This document shows positions 7,034-15,755 of a stretch of 32,543 nt of DNA, piece by piece (position 1 is the first letter of the stretch; each line of letters opens with the position of its first letter). The notes under the pieces are model-generated. The model had not been told where the DNA came from and did not search any database. It saw only the letters and a program-made list of their open reading frames with translations. Made by a program: the position numbers and the translations under genes. Source of the stretch: Methanobacterium sp964452085 (GTDB taxonomy: Archaea; Methanobacteriota; Methanobacteria; Methanobacteriales; Methanobacteriaceae); contig CAYVKL010000019.1 in the NCBI GenBank assembly GCA_964452085.1, positions 1 through 32,543 on the forward strand, in the 5' to 3' direction.

Positions 7034-7804
7034 ATGAGGTCTATTTGGTCAGGTTCTATTAAGTTTGGTTCTATTTTTATACCCATCCGGTTGTATGCTG
7101 CCAGTGCAAACCTCCATGTTGGGTTTCATCTTGTTCATAAAACAGATTGTGGCCGAGTTCATTATAAGAAAGTGTGTGAAAAGGATGGGAAGGAGTTAAA
7201 AGCTGATGAAATTGCAAAAGCCATTGATATTGCCGGAGAATGCATCCAGTTTACTGATGAAGAGATTAAAAATCTCCACCCTTTCTCCACCAGAACCATG
7301 GATATCCTGGGATTTTGTGATTTTGATGAAATTCCCATGATATCACTGGGAAAATCATACTACATAGGTACAGAAAACCCGAAAAAAGGCGGTTCAGGGC
7401 AGAGTTTCCATTTACTGAAACAAGTAATGGATAAAAAAGATAATGTGGCAGTGGTCAAGTGGGTGCAAAGGAATAATGAGTATATTGGTGTATTAAAATC
7501 TCATGAAAATGGATTTCTCCTTAAGCAGCTTTTATATTTTGAACAGGTGAGATCTGCTGAGGAAGTGGAAGTAATAAAATCTGAAGTTCATCCAGAATTA
7601 GTGGAAAAGGCCCTTAAAGTAGCAGATAATATGAATTTTGATTTTGATTGGACAAAATATTCTGAAACTTATAACCAACAGTTGAGAGAGCTTATCGAGA
7701 AGAAAGCCGCAGGTGAAGAGATCATTCCAGAAATTAAACCACCTGAGACTCGTTCACTCGAAAAAGAGTTGGAAAAAATGTTGGCTATCATGGAAGTAGA
7801 TTAA
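7034..7804 (+). CDS. ku: Ku-type DNA end-binding protein
   Basis: Prokaryotic Ku forms a homodimeric ring on DNA double-strand ends and recruits ligase for non-homologous end joining. This 256-residue protein opens with MRSIWSGSIKFGSIFIPIRL, nearly the textbook start of the family, and shows the VHYKKVCEKDGKEL region and the central KSYYIG segment. Length is normal for the minimal prokaryotic form. I use ATG 7034 because a perfect GGTGAT site (7024-7029) lies four bases before it and the protein then begins at the conserved MRSIWSG; the frame can be extended to GTG 7025. The ligase gene follows after 17 bases in the same direction, so the two form an end-joining operon. Confidence 0.93.
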   Translation: MRSIWSGSIKFGSIFIPIRLYAASANLHVGFHLVHKTDCGRVHYKKVCEKDGKELKADEIAKAIDIAGECIQFTDEEIKNLHPFSTRTMDILGFCDFDEIPMISLGKSYYIGTENPKKGGSGQSFHLLKQVMDKKDNVAVVKWVQRNNEYIGVLKSHENGFLLKQLLYFEQVRSAEEVEVIKSEVHPELVEKALKVADNMNFDFDWTKYSETYNQQLRELIEKKAAGEEIIPEIKPPETRSLEKELEKMLAIMEVD

Positions 7805-7821
7805 TCAGGAGGTGCTGATTT

Positions 7822-8709
7822 TTGGAAATGATTGAACCAATGCTCAGCAAACTCAGCGATGGGAGTGTTAATTTAGATGGATTATGGATTAGCGAGCCAA
7901 AACTCGATGGAGAACGGATAATTGCCATGCGTGAGGGTGATAGAATTAATTTATGGACCCGAAGGCATATTGAAAGCTCATATAAATTCCCGGAAATAGT
8001 TGATGATCTAAAGAGGAATGTTCAGGGTGATGATTGGATATTAGATGGTGAATTAACAGTTCCAGGAGGTTTCAGGAAACTTTTAAAACGTAATGTTGAA
8101 GATAAACTGAAAATATCACTATTATCCCAGAAATTACCTGGCACTTACCATGTATTTGACATTCTCCGTATTCCTGGTGATGATATAACCCTCAAACCTC
8201 TGGCAGAGCGCAAAAAAATCTTGTTAAAAACAGTAAAACAGGCAAATCACATACACATAGTTCCTTTTCAGATTATCATCACTGAAAATGTCTCAGACCA
8301 TTTTAAAAAATCCATTGAAGAAGGATTTGAAGGCTTAGTGATTAAAAAAGCAGATTCAATTTATGAACCCGGCAAAAGGTCCGGAGAATGGCTGAAAATT
8401 AAAAGAGAAGAGACCATTGATGTCAATGTAATAGGGGCCACCAGAAGCACAGGCAGCATTCCCTTCGGAGCTCTGATACTGGAGAAAGATGGTCAGTACT
8501 TTGGTAAAGTAGGATCAGGATTTAGTGACAGAGATAGAAAGGAGATAATGGAATACTTAGAGGAAAATAGGGGAGATATGAATATTCCATTATCAGATGA
8601 TGTGGATGTTCTTTTAACCACCCGCCCTCTACCAGCAGAGATTAAAGCCAATGAAGTGTATAAAGGCAAGCCCAGGGCTCCGGTGTGGATTCGATTCAGG
8701 TGGGGATAG
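7822..8709 (+). CDS. ATP-dependent DNA ligase (NHEJ LigD-type ligase domain)
   Basis: This seals DNA ends using ATP. Nucleotidyltransferase motifs are in order: motif I SEPKLDGERI (Lys 27 is the adenylation lysine), DGELTVP (75-81), motif IIIa YHVFDIL (109-115), motif IV EGLVIKK (170-176) and motif V EWLKIKRE (189-196). An OB-fold follows from about 200 (VNVIGATRSTGSIPFGALIL). At 295 residues it is the size of the catalytic module alone; no polymerase or phosphoesterase domain is fused. The start is TTG 7822, with AGGAGGTG (7807-7814) seven bases upstream, better spaced than the ATG at 7828. It is co-transcribed with ku. Confidence 0.92.
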   Translation: MEMIEPMLSKLSDGSVNLDGLWISEPKLDGERIIAMREGDRINLWTRRHIESSYKFPEIVDDLKRNVQGDDWILDGELTVPGGFRKLLKRNVEDKLKISLLSQKLPGTYHVFDILRIPGDDITLKPLAERKKILLKTVKQANHIHIVPFQIIITENVSDHFKKSIEEGFEGLVIKKADSIYEPGKRSGEWLKIKREETIDVNVIGATRSTGSIPFGALILEKDGQYFGKVGSGFSDRDRKEIMEYLEENRGDMNIPLSDDVDVLLTTRPLPAEIKANEVYKGKPRAPVWIRFRWG

Positions 8710-8799
8710 CAATGATTTTAAGTCTTAATATGCTTTGAAGCTGGTATTATCTGTTTAAATACTTTGCATAATATAATTATTATTCAGAGGGGTGAAAAA

Positions 8800-10065
8800 A
8801 TGAGTTTATCAAAGGTCAAAGAATATGAAAGTTCAAAAGATGTAAAGGGACTTATAAGATTACTGGAAGATTCTGATGCAGATATTAGGTATAAATCTGC
8901 TGTAGCCCTTGGTTTTGTTGGTGATTCTCAAATTGAACTTCTTTTTGATGCTCTTAAAAGTGATAATCCTTTAGTTCGATGGGGTGCTGCCTATGCACTT
9001 GGGGGGATTAAAGACTCAAAATCTGTTTCTTATCTCAAAAAAGCTCTTAAAAAGGAGGTATCTGGACATATCAGAAAATGGATTATTTACGCACTTGGAG
9101 AAATTGGTGGTGCTGAAGTAATTAATCCATTACTGGATGCAATAAAAAGAAAAAAAAGAGGAACCGGGGGAATTGAAGCCAAAAGCTGGGCTACACATGC
9201 TTTAGGATATATTGGTGGAGCGGAATCTATTCCAATATTAAAAAAAGAAAGAAATACTACCTACCTCTTTCATAAAGCAGAGTCCAGGTGGGCTATGGGG
9301 AAAATTCAATATGATCTATCCTATAAAAAACCAGAGATAATTCCCCAAATCCAAGATGCAGTTGCTGATTTTGCTTTGTTAAATCTATCGCCTGCTGAAT
9401 CTTATGTGACAAGAGTTTACCAGTTTCATGATAAGGATGATGTTGGTGAATTCATGATGATTTATACCTTACTGGACTTGATGATTAGGGGTGCTATAAC
9501 ATCTCATATACATATTAAAGCCAAGAAGAAAGGACTTTTTGGAAAGAAAGAGGATATTGAAGAGAAAGTTATACTTAAAAAAGGAGAAAATTTGGATAAT
9601 ATAGATCTTAAGCCTCATGAAAAGGAAATAGTTGGTTATATTAAAAATAAAGGAACTAAATTACTAACTATGGCCTATATGATGGATGATGACAGGATAG
9701 GGGCAAAATTTAGGGAAGATGGCCTCAGATACCTTGCTGGTCAAGGTTACTTTGATAAAGATCAAGATTTCAAATCTACGGATATTAAAATCACAGAGGA
9801 AGGCTCTAAAGTTAGTGACACTATATTAAAAGCTTTAAATGATGGCCAAAATTTAAGAATTTGGCTTAAAGAGGCTCCTCATCTTGCAGAAGAATATCTA
9901 AACAATGTAAGAGGACTGGTGTTGTTAAAAAGATTATGCTTTGCTTACGATGATGAAGTTGCCAGATTAACCAGAAAAATAGATGAGGCAAAAACAGAAG
10001 AACAAAAATTAATGTGTTACTACTGGGTGGCTGAGGGTTTAAAATCCAGTTTTAACCAATTGTAG
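8800..10065 (+). CDS. HEAT-repeat protein with unrecognised C-terminal domain
   Basis: The first ~190 of 421 residues are HEAT (PBS-lyase-like) repeats: IRYKSAVALGFVGD, VRWGAAYALGGIKD, IRKWIIYALGEIGG and KSWATHALGYIGGAES, each one helix pair. Such repeats make curved protein-binding scaffolds. The rest is not recognised; residues 260-345 contain a charged helical segment that ends in a possible winged-helix-like stretch (LRYLAGQGYFDKD...ITEEGSKVSD). I use ATG 8800, which follows GAGGGGTG, rather than the upstream in-frame ATG at 8764 that lacks a site. It lies 90 bases after the ligase gene on the same strand, so it could share the operon, but the gap is large enough for its own promoter. Confidence 0.8.
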   Translation: MSLSKVKEYESSKDVKGLIRLLEDSDADIRYKSAVALGFVGDSQIELLFDALKSDNPLVRWGAAYALGGIKDSKSVSYLKKALKKEVSGHIRKWIIYALGEIGGAEVINPLLDAIKRKKRGTGGIEAKSWATHALGYIGGAESIPILKKERNTTYLFHKAESRWAMGKIQYDLSYKKPEIIPQIQDAVADFALLNLSPAESYVTRVYQFHDKDDVGEFMMIYTLLDLMIRGAITSHIHIKAKKKGLFGKKEDIEEKVILKKGENLDNIDLKPHEKEIVGYIKNKGTKLLTMAYMMDDDRIGAKFREDGLRYLAGQGYFDKDQDFKSTDIKITEEGSKVSDTILKALNDGQNLRIWLKEAPHLAEEYLNNVRGLVLLKRLCFAYDDEVARLTRKIDEAKTEEQKLMCYYWVAEGLKSSFNQL

Positions 10066-10157
10066 TACTATCCCCTTAAATAATTTCTATAAATGATTTT
10101 AAATATTAAATTATGCCCATCATGGAATAAGATATACAATAATTCTAAAGGGGATGG

Positions 10158-10328
10158 ATGAAAATGGTTGATACCTGGATTAAGATTTTATCTTTAGTAA
10201 TTTTCATGGTCATCATTGTTACAGTAGATTTTCTATACCTTAAGGATGATTTCAAGAAACGTCTAGTCTTCAATGTTGTATTTTTCTTGATTTACTTAGT
10301 GATATTCCTCACATTCTTAAATAATTGA
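10158..10328 (+). CDS. Small two-helix membrane protein (54-56 aa)
   Basis: A short open frame after an AGGGGATGG ribosome site encodes MKMVDTWIKILSLVIFMVII and continues to a second hydrophobic segment (VFNVVFFLIYLVIFLTFL) ending in NN-stop. A short charged loop (LKDDFKKR) separates the two helices. ATG 10158 and ATG 10164 are both possible starts. The stop codon lies inside the 5' arm of a terminator-like hairpin. No family recognised. The ribosome site, clean two-helix pattern and well-placed terminator make it a credible gene. Confidence 0.65.
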   Translation: MKMVDTWIKILSLVIFMVIIVTVDFLYLKDDFKKRLVFNVVFFLIYLVIFLTFLNN

Positions 10329-10360
10329 GTAAAAAGGCTACTCAATATTTTTATTTTTAA
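10324..10360 (+). terminator. Hairpin plus T-rich tract after small membrane protein
   Basis: ATTGAGTA (10324-10331) pairs perfectly with TACTCAAT (10339-10346) around a 7-base loop, followed by ATTTTTATTTTTAA. The stem includes the TGA stop codon (10326-10328), so the gene ends inside its own terminator. Confidence 0.6.
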
Positions 10361-10401
10361 ATTGCATTTAATTTAGTGAGTGCAATTTTATGTTGAAAAT
10401 T

Positions 10402-10764
10402 TTACTCCATGGGGATGGGTTCTATTATTACTGATACATTTCCTTCTGTATCTTCAAATGAGGCCATAGTACCTACACCGGGAATGGTCTGTTTTTCCAT
10501 TAACATTTTCCCGCCGGCAACTTCGATTTTTTCAGCATATTCCTGAAATGAATCCACACCGATGGCATTTTTAACCATTTCATCCATTTCTCTTGACATT
10601 ATGGCACCATTAATACCTGGTTCATTTTCTTCTCCAGTTTTCTCCAGCCAATAGTCAAAAAACCCTTCCCATTTAGTGATTTCCCATCCAAAGACTTTTG
10701 TATAGAACTCTATTGCCCTTTCAGGATCATCTGCAGGTATTTCAAAATGTACAACTCTAGGCAT
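10402..10764 (-). CDS. VOC (glyoxalase/bleomycin-resistance fold) family protein
   Basis: The 120-residue protein starts MPRVVHFEIPADDPERAIEF and has FYTKVFGWEITKW, the usual first beta-alpha-beta unit of the vicinal oxygen chelate fold. The second module ends in GTMASFEDTEGNVSVIIEP, where the metal-ligand glutamate is normally found. Members range from glyoxalases to dioxygenases and antibiotic-binding proteins, and substrate cannot be read from sequence. AGGAGGTT lies 7 bases before the ATG. It follows the MFS exporter gene on the same strand after 72 bases and may be co-transcribed with it. Confidence 0.85.
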   Translation of the reverse strand: MPRVVHFEIPADDPERAIEFYTKVFGWEITKWEGFFDYWLEKTGEENEPGINGAIMSREMDEMVKNAIGVDSFQEYAEKIEVAGGKMLMEKQTIPGVGTMASFEDTEGNVSVIIEPIPME

Positions 10765-10836
10765 TTTTTTAACCTCCTATTTTTGCTAATAACTGATTCT
10801 TTCATGATTTAAATAATTATAACACGTGGGTTAGTT

Positions 10837-12420
10837 TTATTGGTTTTCAATGTCAGTTTCCTGGTACTGGGCAAGTAATTTTTCCTCTTCGTCTTTTTTT
10901 GGAAACTTGAAGAATACTATAGCGGCGCCTATTAAGATAGCAATAATCCCTGCAAGGTAAGCCCAATCAGCTCCTGATAAAAATGAATATTTTGCAGCAG
11001 ATATGATCTGTGTTGTATATTCGGGATTCTGTTGGGCTAAGGCGGCAGCACTGGAATATGATTTTTGAAGTGTCACTTCCATAACCGTGGTTATTTGTTG
11101 TTGGTCGTAGGCAGGCAAATCACTTATTTGTGAGGCAACTGACCTGGCATAACCTGCTGTAAGCAGTGCACCAAATATAGAAGTCATTATAGCACCACCA
11201 AAATCACGCTGCAAGTCGGCTGTTCCTGAAGCCATACCTACCCGTTTAACTGGGACTGAACCAGTAAGAGAATGTGATGCTGGAGTTCCAGCAAATCCAA
11301 CTCCAATTCCCACCAGAGCATAAGCCAGCCCAACCTTCCAGTAAGGTATATGATCCTGCCATAAAATGAGCATTGTCAAAAAACCAAGCAAGCAGAATGC
11401 GTAACCCAGGAGGAGTGTGAACCTGGCCCCACGAGACTCAACGAGCTTGGCAGATTGAGGTGCTACTAATATCATGAGTAATGCTCCTGGTAAAATTGAA
11501 AGTCCAGCATCTAGGGTTGAGTAGCTAAGAACGTTTTGTAAAAATTGCTGACCAATGTACATGGCACCCATTAGAGACCCAAACACGATTATCCCGGCAC
11601 ATGCAGCCACCCAGAAAACACTACGTCTGGCCACTTTAAGATCATATAATGGATTTTCTACACGTCTCTGGCGCCGTATGAATAAGATTCCTGCAGCGAC
11701 TGCGATTATTATTAAACATATTATCAGGGTTCCAGAGTCAGGTACTGGGGCGAAGTTTATGGCCAGAATAAGTGTTCCCAGAAGCAGAAGAGACAGTAAA
11801 CCTCCAATGTTATCAACTGGAGATTTGGTCTCATTGATATGATCTGGAATGAACTTAATGGCCATAACTAGAGCTACCACAGCTAGAGGTAGAGTAATTA
11901 GGAACACAGAACCCCAATAAGCAAAGGTTAATAAGTATCCTGAGATTAAAGGCCCAAGTGCGGCAATGGCAGCACCTATACCTGACCACAATGCAATGGA
12001 TTTGGTACGTTTTTCTCCTGACCACAAAGCAGCTATAAGTGCTAAAGTAGTGGGAAAGGCCATTCCTGCAGCTAAACCTCCAATGATACGGGAAAATATT
12101 AGAATCTCGACAGATGGTGCAAAACCAGCAATAATAGATGCAGGTATGGCCAGCAAAGTACCAATTATTAACATCATCTTCCGCCCATGGTGGTCCCCCA
12201 AAGCACCAAACCATAAAACTGATGCAGCCAGACCCAGGGAGTAACCCACTGCCACAAGATTAATCTGCACCTGTGAAGCATCAAAAACAAAACCTATGGA
12301 AGGCAGAGCCACGTTAGCCACGGATAAATTCAGATTTGCAACTGCAGCCACTAGAATGAGTGTGGCCAGAGCTATCATTCCAGCTTCAGCATTTTCATTG
12401 GGTTTGTTGGTTGTATCCAT
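10837..12420 (-). CDS. MFS drug-efflux transporter, DHA2 (EmrB/QacA-like) family, 14 helices
   Basis: This proton-coupled exporter of 527 residues has the length and about 14 hydrophobic helices of the DHA2 family. Motif A is present as WFGALGDHHGRKMMLIIG, and motif C appears around AALGPLISGYLLTF. Helices 1-6 lie before residue 190, the extra pair around 205-245, and the second half ends at IIAILIGAAIVFFKF. GGGGGAT precedes the ATG at 12420. Base composition is richer in G+C than most of the surrounding genes. Substrate unknown. A second, truncated DHA2 gene occurs at 28519. Confidence 0.9.
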   Translation of the reverse strand: MDTTNKPNENAEAGMIALATLILVAAVANLNLSVANVALPSIGFVFDASQVQINLVAVGYSLGLAASVLWFGALGDHHGRKMMLIIGTLLAIPASIIAGFAPSVEILIFSRIIGGLAAGMAFPTTLALIAALWSGEKRTKSIALWSGIGAAIAALGPLISGYLLTFAYWGSVFLITLPLAVVALVMAIKFIPDHINETKSPVDNIGGLLSLLLLGTLILAINFAPVPDSGTLIICLIIIAVAAGILFIRRQRRVENPLYDLKVARRSVFWVAACAGIIVFGSLMGAMYIGQQFLQNVLSYSTLDAGLSILPGALLMILVAPQSAKLVESRGARFTLLLGYAFCLLGFLTMLILWQDHIPYWKVGLAYALVGIGVGFAGTPASHSLTGSVPVKRVGMASGTADLQRDFGGAIMTSIFGALLTAGYARSVASQISDLPAYDQQQITTVMEVTLQKSYSSAAALAQQNPEYTTQIISAAKYSFLSGADWAYLAGIIAILIGAAIVFFKFPKKDEEEKLLAQYQETDIENQ

Positions 12421-12907
12421 TTTATCCCCCTATACTCCATTATGATAACCATTAGTTGTATGAAAATGTAATTTTTTTGCTTTAATGAGATATTTAATGG
12501 TAAGGAATCATATGCTTAATTTTAATGAGTTAGATTAGAATATATATTCAAAACATATCCTGATAAAAATCTTTTTAGTTTAAATTCACAAGTATTTTTA
12601 TAATTAACATCATTAATTTATTTAATTCTTCTTTGGAAAAAAAATTTAGGAAAATACATTACTTTTTAAATTTAAAAGCTCATTTGACTAAATTAAATGA
12701 AAATCCATAAGAATTTACTTTATTTATTAAATTTCCAAGTTTAAGGTTATTTTTTTATTAAGTTATTTTTTACTTAAGTTTTTATATTACTTCATCCAAT
12801 TGGCAAATGATAAGAATTGATTTTAGGTGAAAAATGAATGGTAACTTTCATTTCTATCCTTTATTGATATTACACGAGAATTTTTGAATTTGATAGGAGA
12901 TTAGAAT
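12421..12907. other. AT-rich intergenic region with a possible 17-codon leader frame
   Basis: 487 very AT-rich bases between divergent genes. Near its right end AGGTGA (12825-12830) precedes ATG 12834, which opens a 17-codon frame (MNGNFHFYPLLILHENF) closing at 12887, 20 bases before the zinc-ribbon gene. This could be a leader peptide or chance. Nothing else is supported. Confidence 0.35.
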
Positions 12908-13108
12908 ATGACTAAAAAAACATTCTGTCCCCGTTGCGGTTCTAAGAAAATAAAATATGAACAAATTTATGAAGGTAGTGGTACTTGGAAATGCCAACAC
13001 TGTGGATATGAAGGTTCTGTTGTTTTAGAAGATGGTAATATTGAAAAAAATATTATCGAAGCCAAAAAAATGGAAAAATTAAGTAAAAAACTCTCCAGAA
13101 GAAGATGA
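12908..13108 (+). CDS. Small zinc-ribbon protein
   Basis: The 66-residue protein has one zinc ribbon: FCPRCGSK (Cys 7, Cys 10) and WKCQHCGYEG (Cys 29, Cys 32), followed by a short acidic strand and a basic helix ending SKKLSRRR. The ribbon resembles those of transcription and translation factors, and the basic tail suggests nucleic-acid contact. AGGAGA precedes the ATG by about 7 bases. Such stand-alone ribbons are common in methanogens and seldom characterised. Confidence 0.75.
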   Translation: MTKKTFCPRCGSKKIKYEQIYEGSGTWKCQHCGYEGSVVLEDGNIEKNIIEAKKMEKLSKKLSRRR

Positions 13109-13309
13109 TTTGATATTTTATTAACAGTATGATTTATTAAATAACTGATTCATTATTTTCCTCTTTTTTCTATCCTCAAAAATCCTGTCAATTTCATTTT
13201 TTTTCCAAATTATCAACTCAACGTTGCTCATAAAAATAAAAAAATGGGTATATTTTTTTTTTAGTTGGATTAGAAGTCCTCTTTAAAAGAAATAAAAAAA
13301 GGAAGGAAA

Positions 13310-13702
13310 TTATATACCAGTGGCCACTGCAGTAGCCCCTCCCCATGGAGCAGAAGTACTTTGTGAAGCGAGTGTTTTTCCACCTTTGGTTATTGAAACG
13401 GTTAGAACACCATTACCACCCTCTGTTTTACGGGCAGCAGCAGTTACTGATCCTGATACACTGCCTATATTATTGGTTTGATCTCCAGTACCTGCCAGTG
13501 AACGATATCCAAAGGGACCGCTTACATCCACTGCCCAATTACCTGCATAACTGATGACAATATTAACATCATTAGAAGCTGAAGCGTTTGAACTGGATGA
13601 ATTAGAACTCGAAGAGTTACTAGAAGTATTACTTGAAGTACATCCAGATACTGCTACCAAACAAATAATAAAAACTAATAAACCTATTTGAAGTTGTTTC
13701 AC
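13310..13702 (-). CDS. Predicted lipoprotein with Ser/Asn-rich linker
   Basis: The N-terminus MKQLQIGLLVFIICLVAVSG is a signal peptide ending in a lipobox (VSGC, Cys 21). A low-complexity Ser/Asn linker spans about residues 22-44. The exposed domain (residues 45-130) is beta-rich (VNIVISYAGNWAVDV, GNGVLTVSITKGGKTLAS) and small. It probably sits on the outer face of the membrane. Function unknown; no partner gene is adjacent. Confidence 0.75.
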   Translation of the reverse strand: MKQLQIGLLVFIICLVAVSGCTSSNTSSNSSSSNSSSSNASASNDVNIVISYAGNWAVDVSGPFGYRSLAGTGDQTNNIGSVSGSVTAAARKTEGGNGVLTVSITKGGKTLASQSTSAPWGGATAVATGI

Positions 13703-13915
13703 ATTATCCCCCTCCTAAAATATTTATTTAAGTATGCTATTGTCTGGTGAATATGTTACTTATTTTTTCCTATAATATTGGTGAGTAATCATCATGAAAT
13801 CTATTAACCAAATTAGGCTTGACAATAATCTTTTAAATTTGAAGTAAACAATATTTTACATGTACCACTGAATTATTTAAAATTAAACTAAAGTAAATAA
13901 GAATGAGATTTTATC

Positions 13916-14680
13916 ATGACCAGAATAATTGATCTCACGAAACCGATTAAATATTATCCCCATGAACCGTCTTATATGCGGGTAAATATCCATCATAAAA
14001 GCCATAATGAAAATCTGGTACTTATTGAAGAATTGGGTCTTCCTTTAAACATGCTCCCCAAAGGCTTCGTGGGTATTTCTGATGATACCATCACCATGGG
14101 AGTCCATTCTGTCACACATATTGATGCACCTTGGCACTATGGCCCACTATCTGAAGGAGAAAAGGCACCCACCATTGATGAAATTCCACTGGAATGGTTT
14201 TATGGTGATGGTGTTGTAATTGACATGTCCCACAAAAAAGACATGGAGCTCATTACTCACGAAGATCTGGAGCAGTATTTACTGCAAAACAATATTAAAC
14301 TTAAACCCGGAAACATCGTACTCATCAGGACAGACGGTGATAAACGTGCAGGAACAAAGGACTACGACCAGATAGGTCCGGGTGTGGGTAGGGATGCCAC
14401 TGAGTGGTTAATTGACCAGGGGATTCGAGTAATGGGGATTGATAATTGGGGATGGGATCGGCCACTTGCCAAGACAGCTAAGCTTGTGCGTGAGGAAAAT
14501 AACCCTGAACTATTCTGGGAAGGTCATCGTGTAGGTCAAGAAAAAATGTTCTGTCATATCGAGCAGATAGTGGGGTTACGACAACTACCTAAAGATGGTT
14601 TTAAAATAATGGCCATGCCACTACCTTTAGAAGGATGTTCTGGTTCTCCAATTCGGTTGATTGCCATATTAGATGATTGA
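13916..14680 (+). CDS. Cyclase-family (kynurenine formamidase-like) metal hydrolase
   Basis: This family hydrolyses amides or lactones using metal ions. The signature is MGVHSVTHIDAPWHYGP: His 64, His 68, Asp 70 and His 74 match the H-x3-H-x-D-A-P-x-H metal-binding motif. The C-terminal part (FKIMAMPLPLEGCSGSPIRL) is also typical. 254 residues is a usual length. Known members include kynurenine formamidase and isatin hydrolase, but specificity cannot be assigned and no tryptophan-catabolism genes are nearby. Confidence 0.85.
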   Translation: MTRIIDLTKPIKYYPHEPSYMRVNIHHKSHNENLVLIEELGLPLNMLPKGFVGISDDTITMGVHSVTHIDAPWHYGPLSEGEKAPTIDEIPLEWFYGDGVVIDMSHKKDMELITHEDLEQYLLQNNIKLKPGNIVLIRTDGDKRAGTKDYDQIGPGVGRDATEWLIDQGIRVMGIDNWGWDRPLAKTAKLVREENNPELFWEGHRVGQEKMFCHIEQIVGLRQLPKDGFKIMAMPLPLEGCSGSPIRLIAILDD

Positions 14681-14812
14681 AAAGGTAAATATGTAAATAA
14701 AAAGCCACCCAAATTTGCATATTGTTCTTAACACTAAGATTTCTTGGATAAGAACTTTTTTTATGTTTTCACGCTAATTGAACTAATGTCTATCATGAAC
14801 CATGTGATGATA

Positions 14813-15196
14813 TCAGTCTTCTGACACAGCTCTCTTCACGAGAGCGATGATCATTGTCTCTTCAGTTGCAGTCAACTCCGTTAGCGCGAAGGAGGTGGGC
14901 CAAAAGTGACCTTCATCGAGGATTGCGTTCTCGTTGAAGCCGAGAGTCATGTATCTTTCGGTTTTGCTGCCGCGGAAGAAGCAGATGACTTTACCGTCTT
15001 TGGCATATGCCGGCATCCCGTACCATGTTTTGGGTGAGAGACTTGGTGAGCTGGCTTTGATTAGGATATGTAGCCGTTTGCCAATGGTTCGATAAGGCTC
15101 AGGCATTTCAGCGATCTTCGCAAGAGCGGCACGTTCCCCGTCCGACTTGTCCCCGTGCGAACCGTGTTTTTGTTGATTTAGAGTAGTTTTTTTCAT
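14813..15196 (-). CDS. DUF1801-like protein, probably acquired
   Basis: The 127-residue protein looks like DUF1801/YdhG-type proteins: LHILIKASSPSLSPKTWYGM, PAYAKDGKVICFF and YMTLGF. Some relatives act as iron chaperones in frataxin-like roles, but most are uncharacterised. The coding DNA is unlike its surroundings: the line 14881-14940 has 32 G or C of 60, while flanking non-coding DNA is mostly A/T. This points to recent transfer, plausibly from a bacterium. The gene is isolated, with a spacer of about 200 bases upstream. Confidence 0.75.
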   Translation of the reverse strand: MKKTTLNQQKHGSHGDKSDGERAALAKIAEMPEPYRTIGKRLHILIKASSPSLSPKTWYGMPAYAKDGKVICFFRGSKTERYMTLGFNENAILDEGHFWPTSFALTELTATEETMIIALVKRAVSED

Positions 15197-15403
15197 AATT
15201 TACCCCTAAATATTTTTCATTATGTTATTTTAAAATTCAAAAGTTTACTAATCAATGATTAATTAAATTTATTTTGATTTTTTAATTATTAAACTTAAAA
15301 AATTAGTCAAGGATGGTATTGATTAAGATTTTAAAGAAACAATACTTTCATTTTTCTAGATATCAATAATATTATATAGAATTAAAGAAGGGGGGATTTT
15401 GTA

Positions 15404-15712
15404 ATGTTTGGAATTGGTAAAGATAAAGGAGATAATGAAGTTGCTGAAATAAAAACGGGGCCTTTAAACTTGTTTTATGTGGATCGAATCTCAAATAAGC
15501 GAAAAAACACTAATAAAATAAGTGCTAAAGAGGATATTACCGTAGCAGTAGTAACTGATGCTAGTGAAGATGAATTTAGACAGCTTTTCAATGATTTCAT
15601 TGCAGAATATGGGGATTATGATAGACTCCAATTTCCACTTTCAGTAATTAAGAATGGTTTTTACTGTATTGCACTCAATCAACAGCTAATGGTTCCGGGA
15701 CAAGAGTGGTGA
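15404..15712 (+). CDS. Conserved-looking small protein of unknown function
   Basis: Not recognised. 102 residues after a strong GGGGGGAT ribosome site. The N-terminus is charged (MFGIGKDKGDNEVAEIKTGP), the body alternates short strands and helices (DITVAVVTDASEDEFRQLFN), and the end is YCIALNQQLMVPGQEW. There is no signal peptide or membrane segment, so it is probably a soluble cytoplasmic protein. A terminator-like hairpin lies about 150 bases downstream. Confidence 0.65.
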   Translation: MFGIGKDKGDNEVAEIKTGPLNLFYVDRISNKRKNTNKISAKEDITVAVVTDASEDEFRQLFNDFIAEYGDYDRLQFPLSVIKNGFYCIALNQQLMVPGQEW

Positions 15713-15755
15713 AGCAAAGTCTGAAAACATGGGTTTTTTATTTCAAATTTCATAA

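Noticed and set aside
11855..12244. Open frames of 92 and 119 codons on both strands inside the MFS exporter
   Set aside because: They are shadows of a GC-richer, real transporter gene and show unnatural composition.
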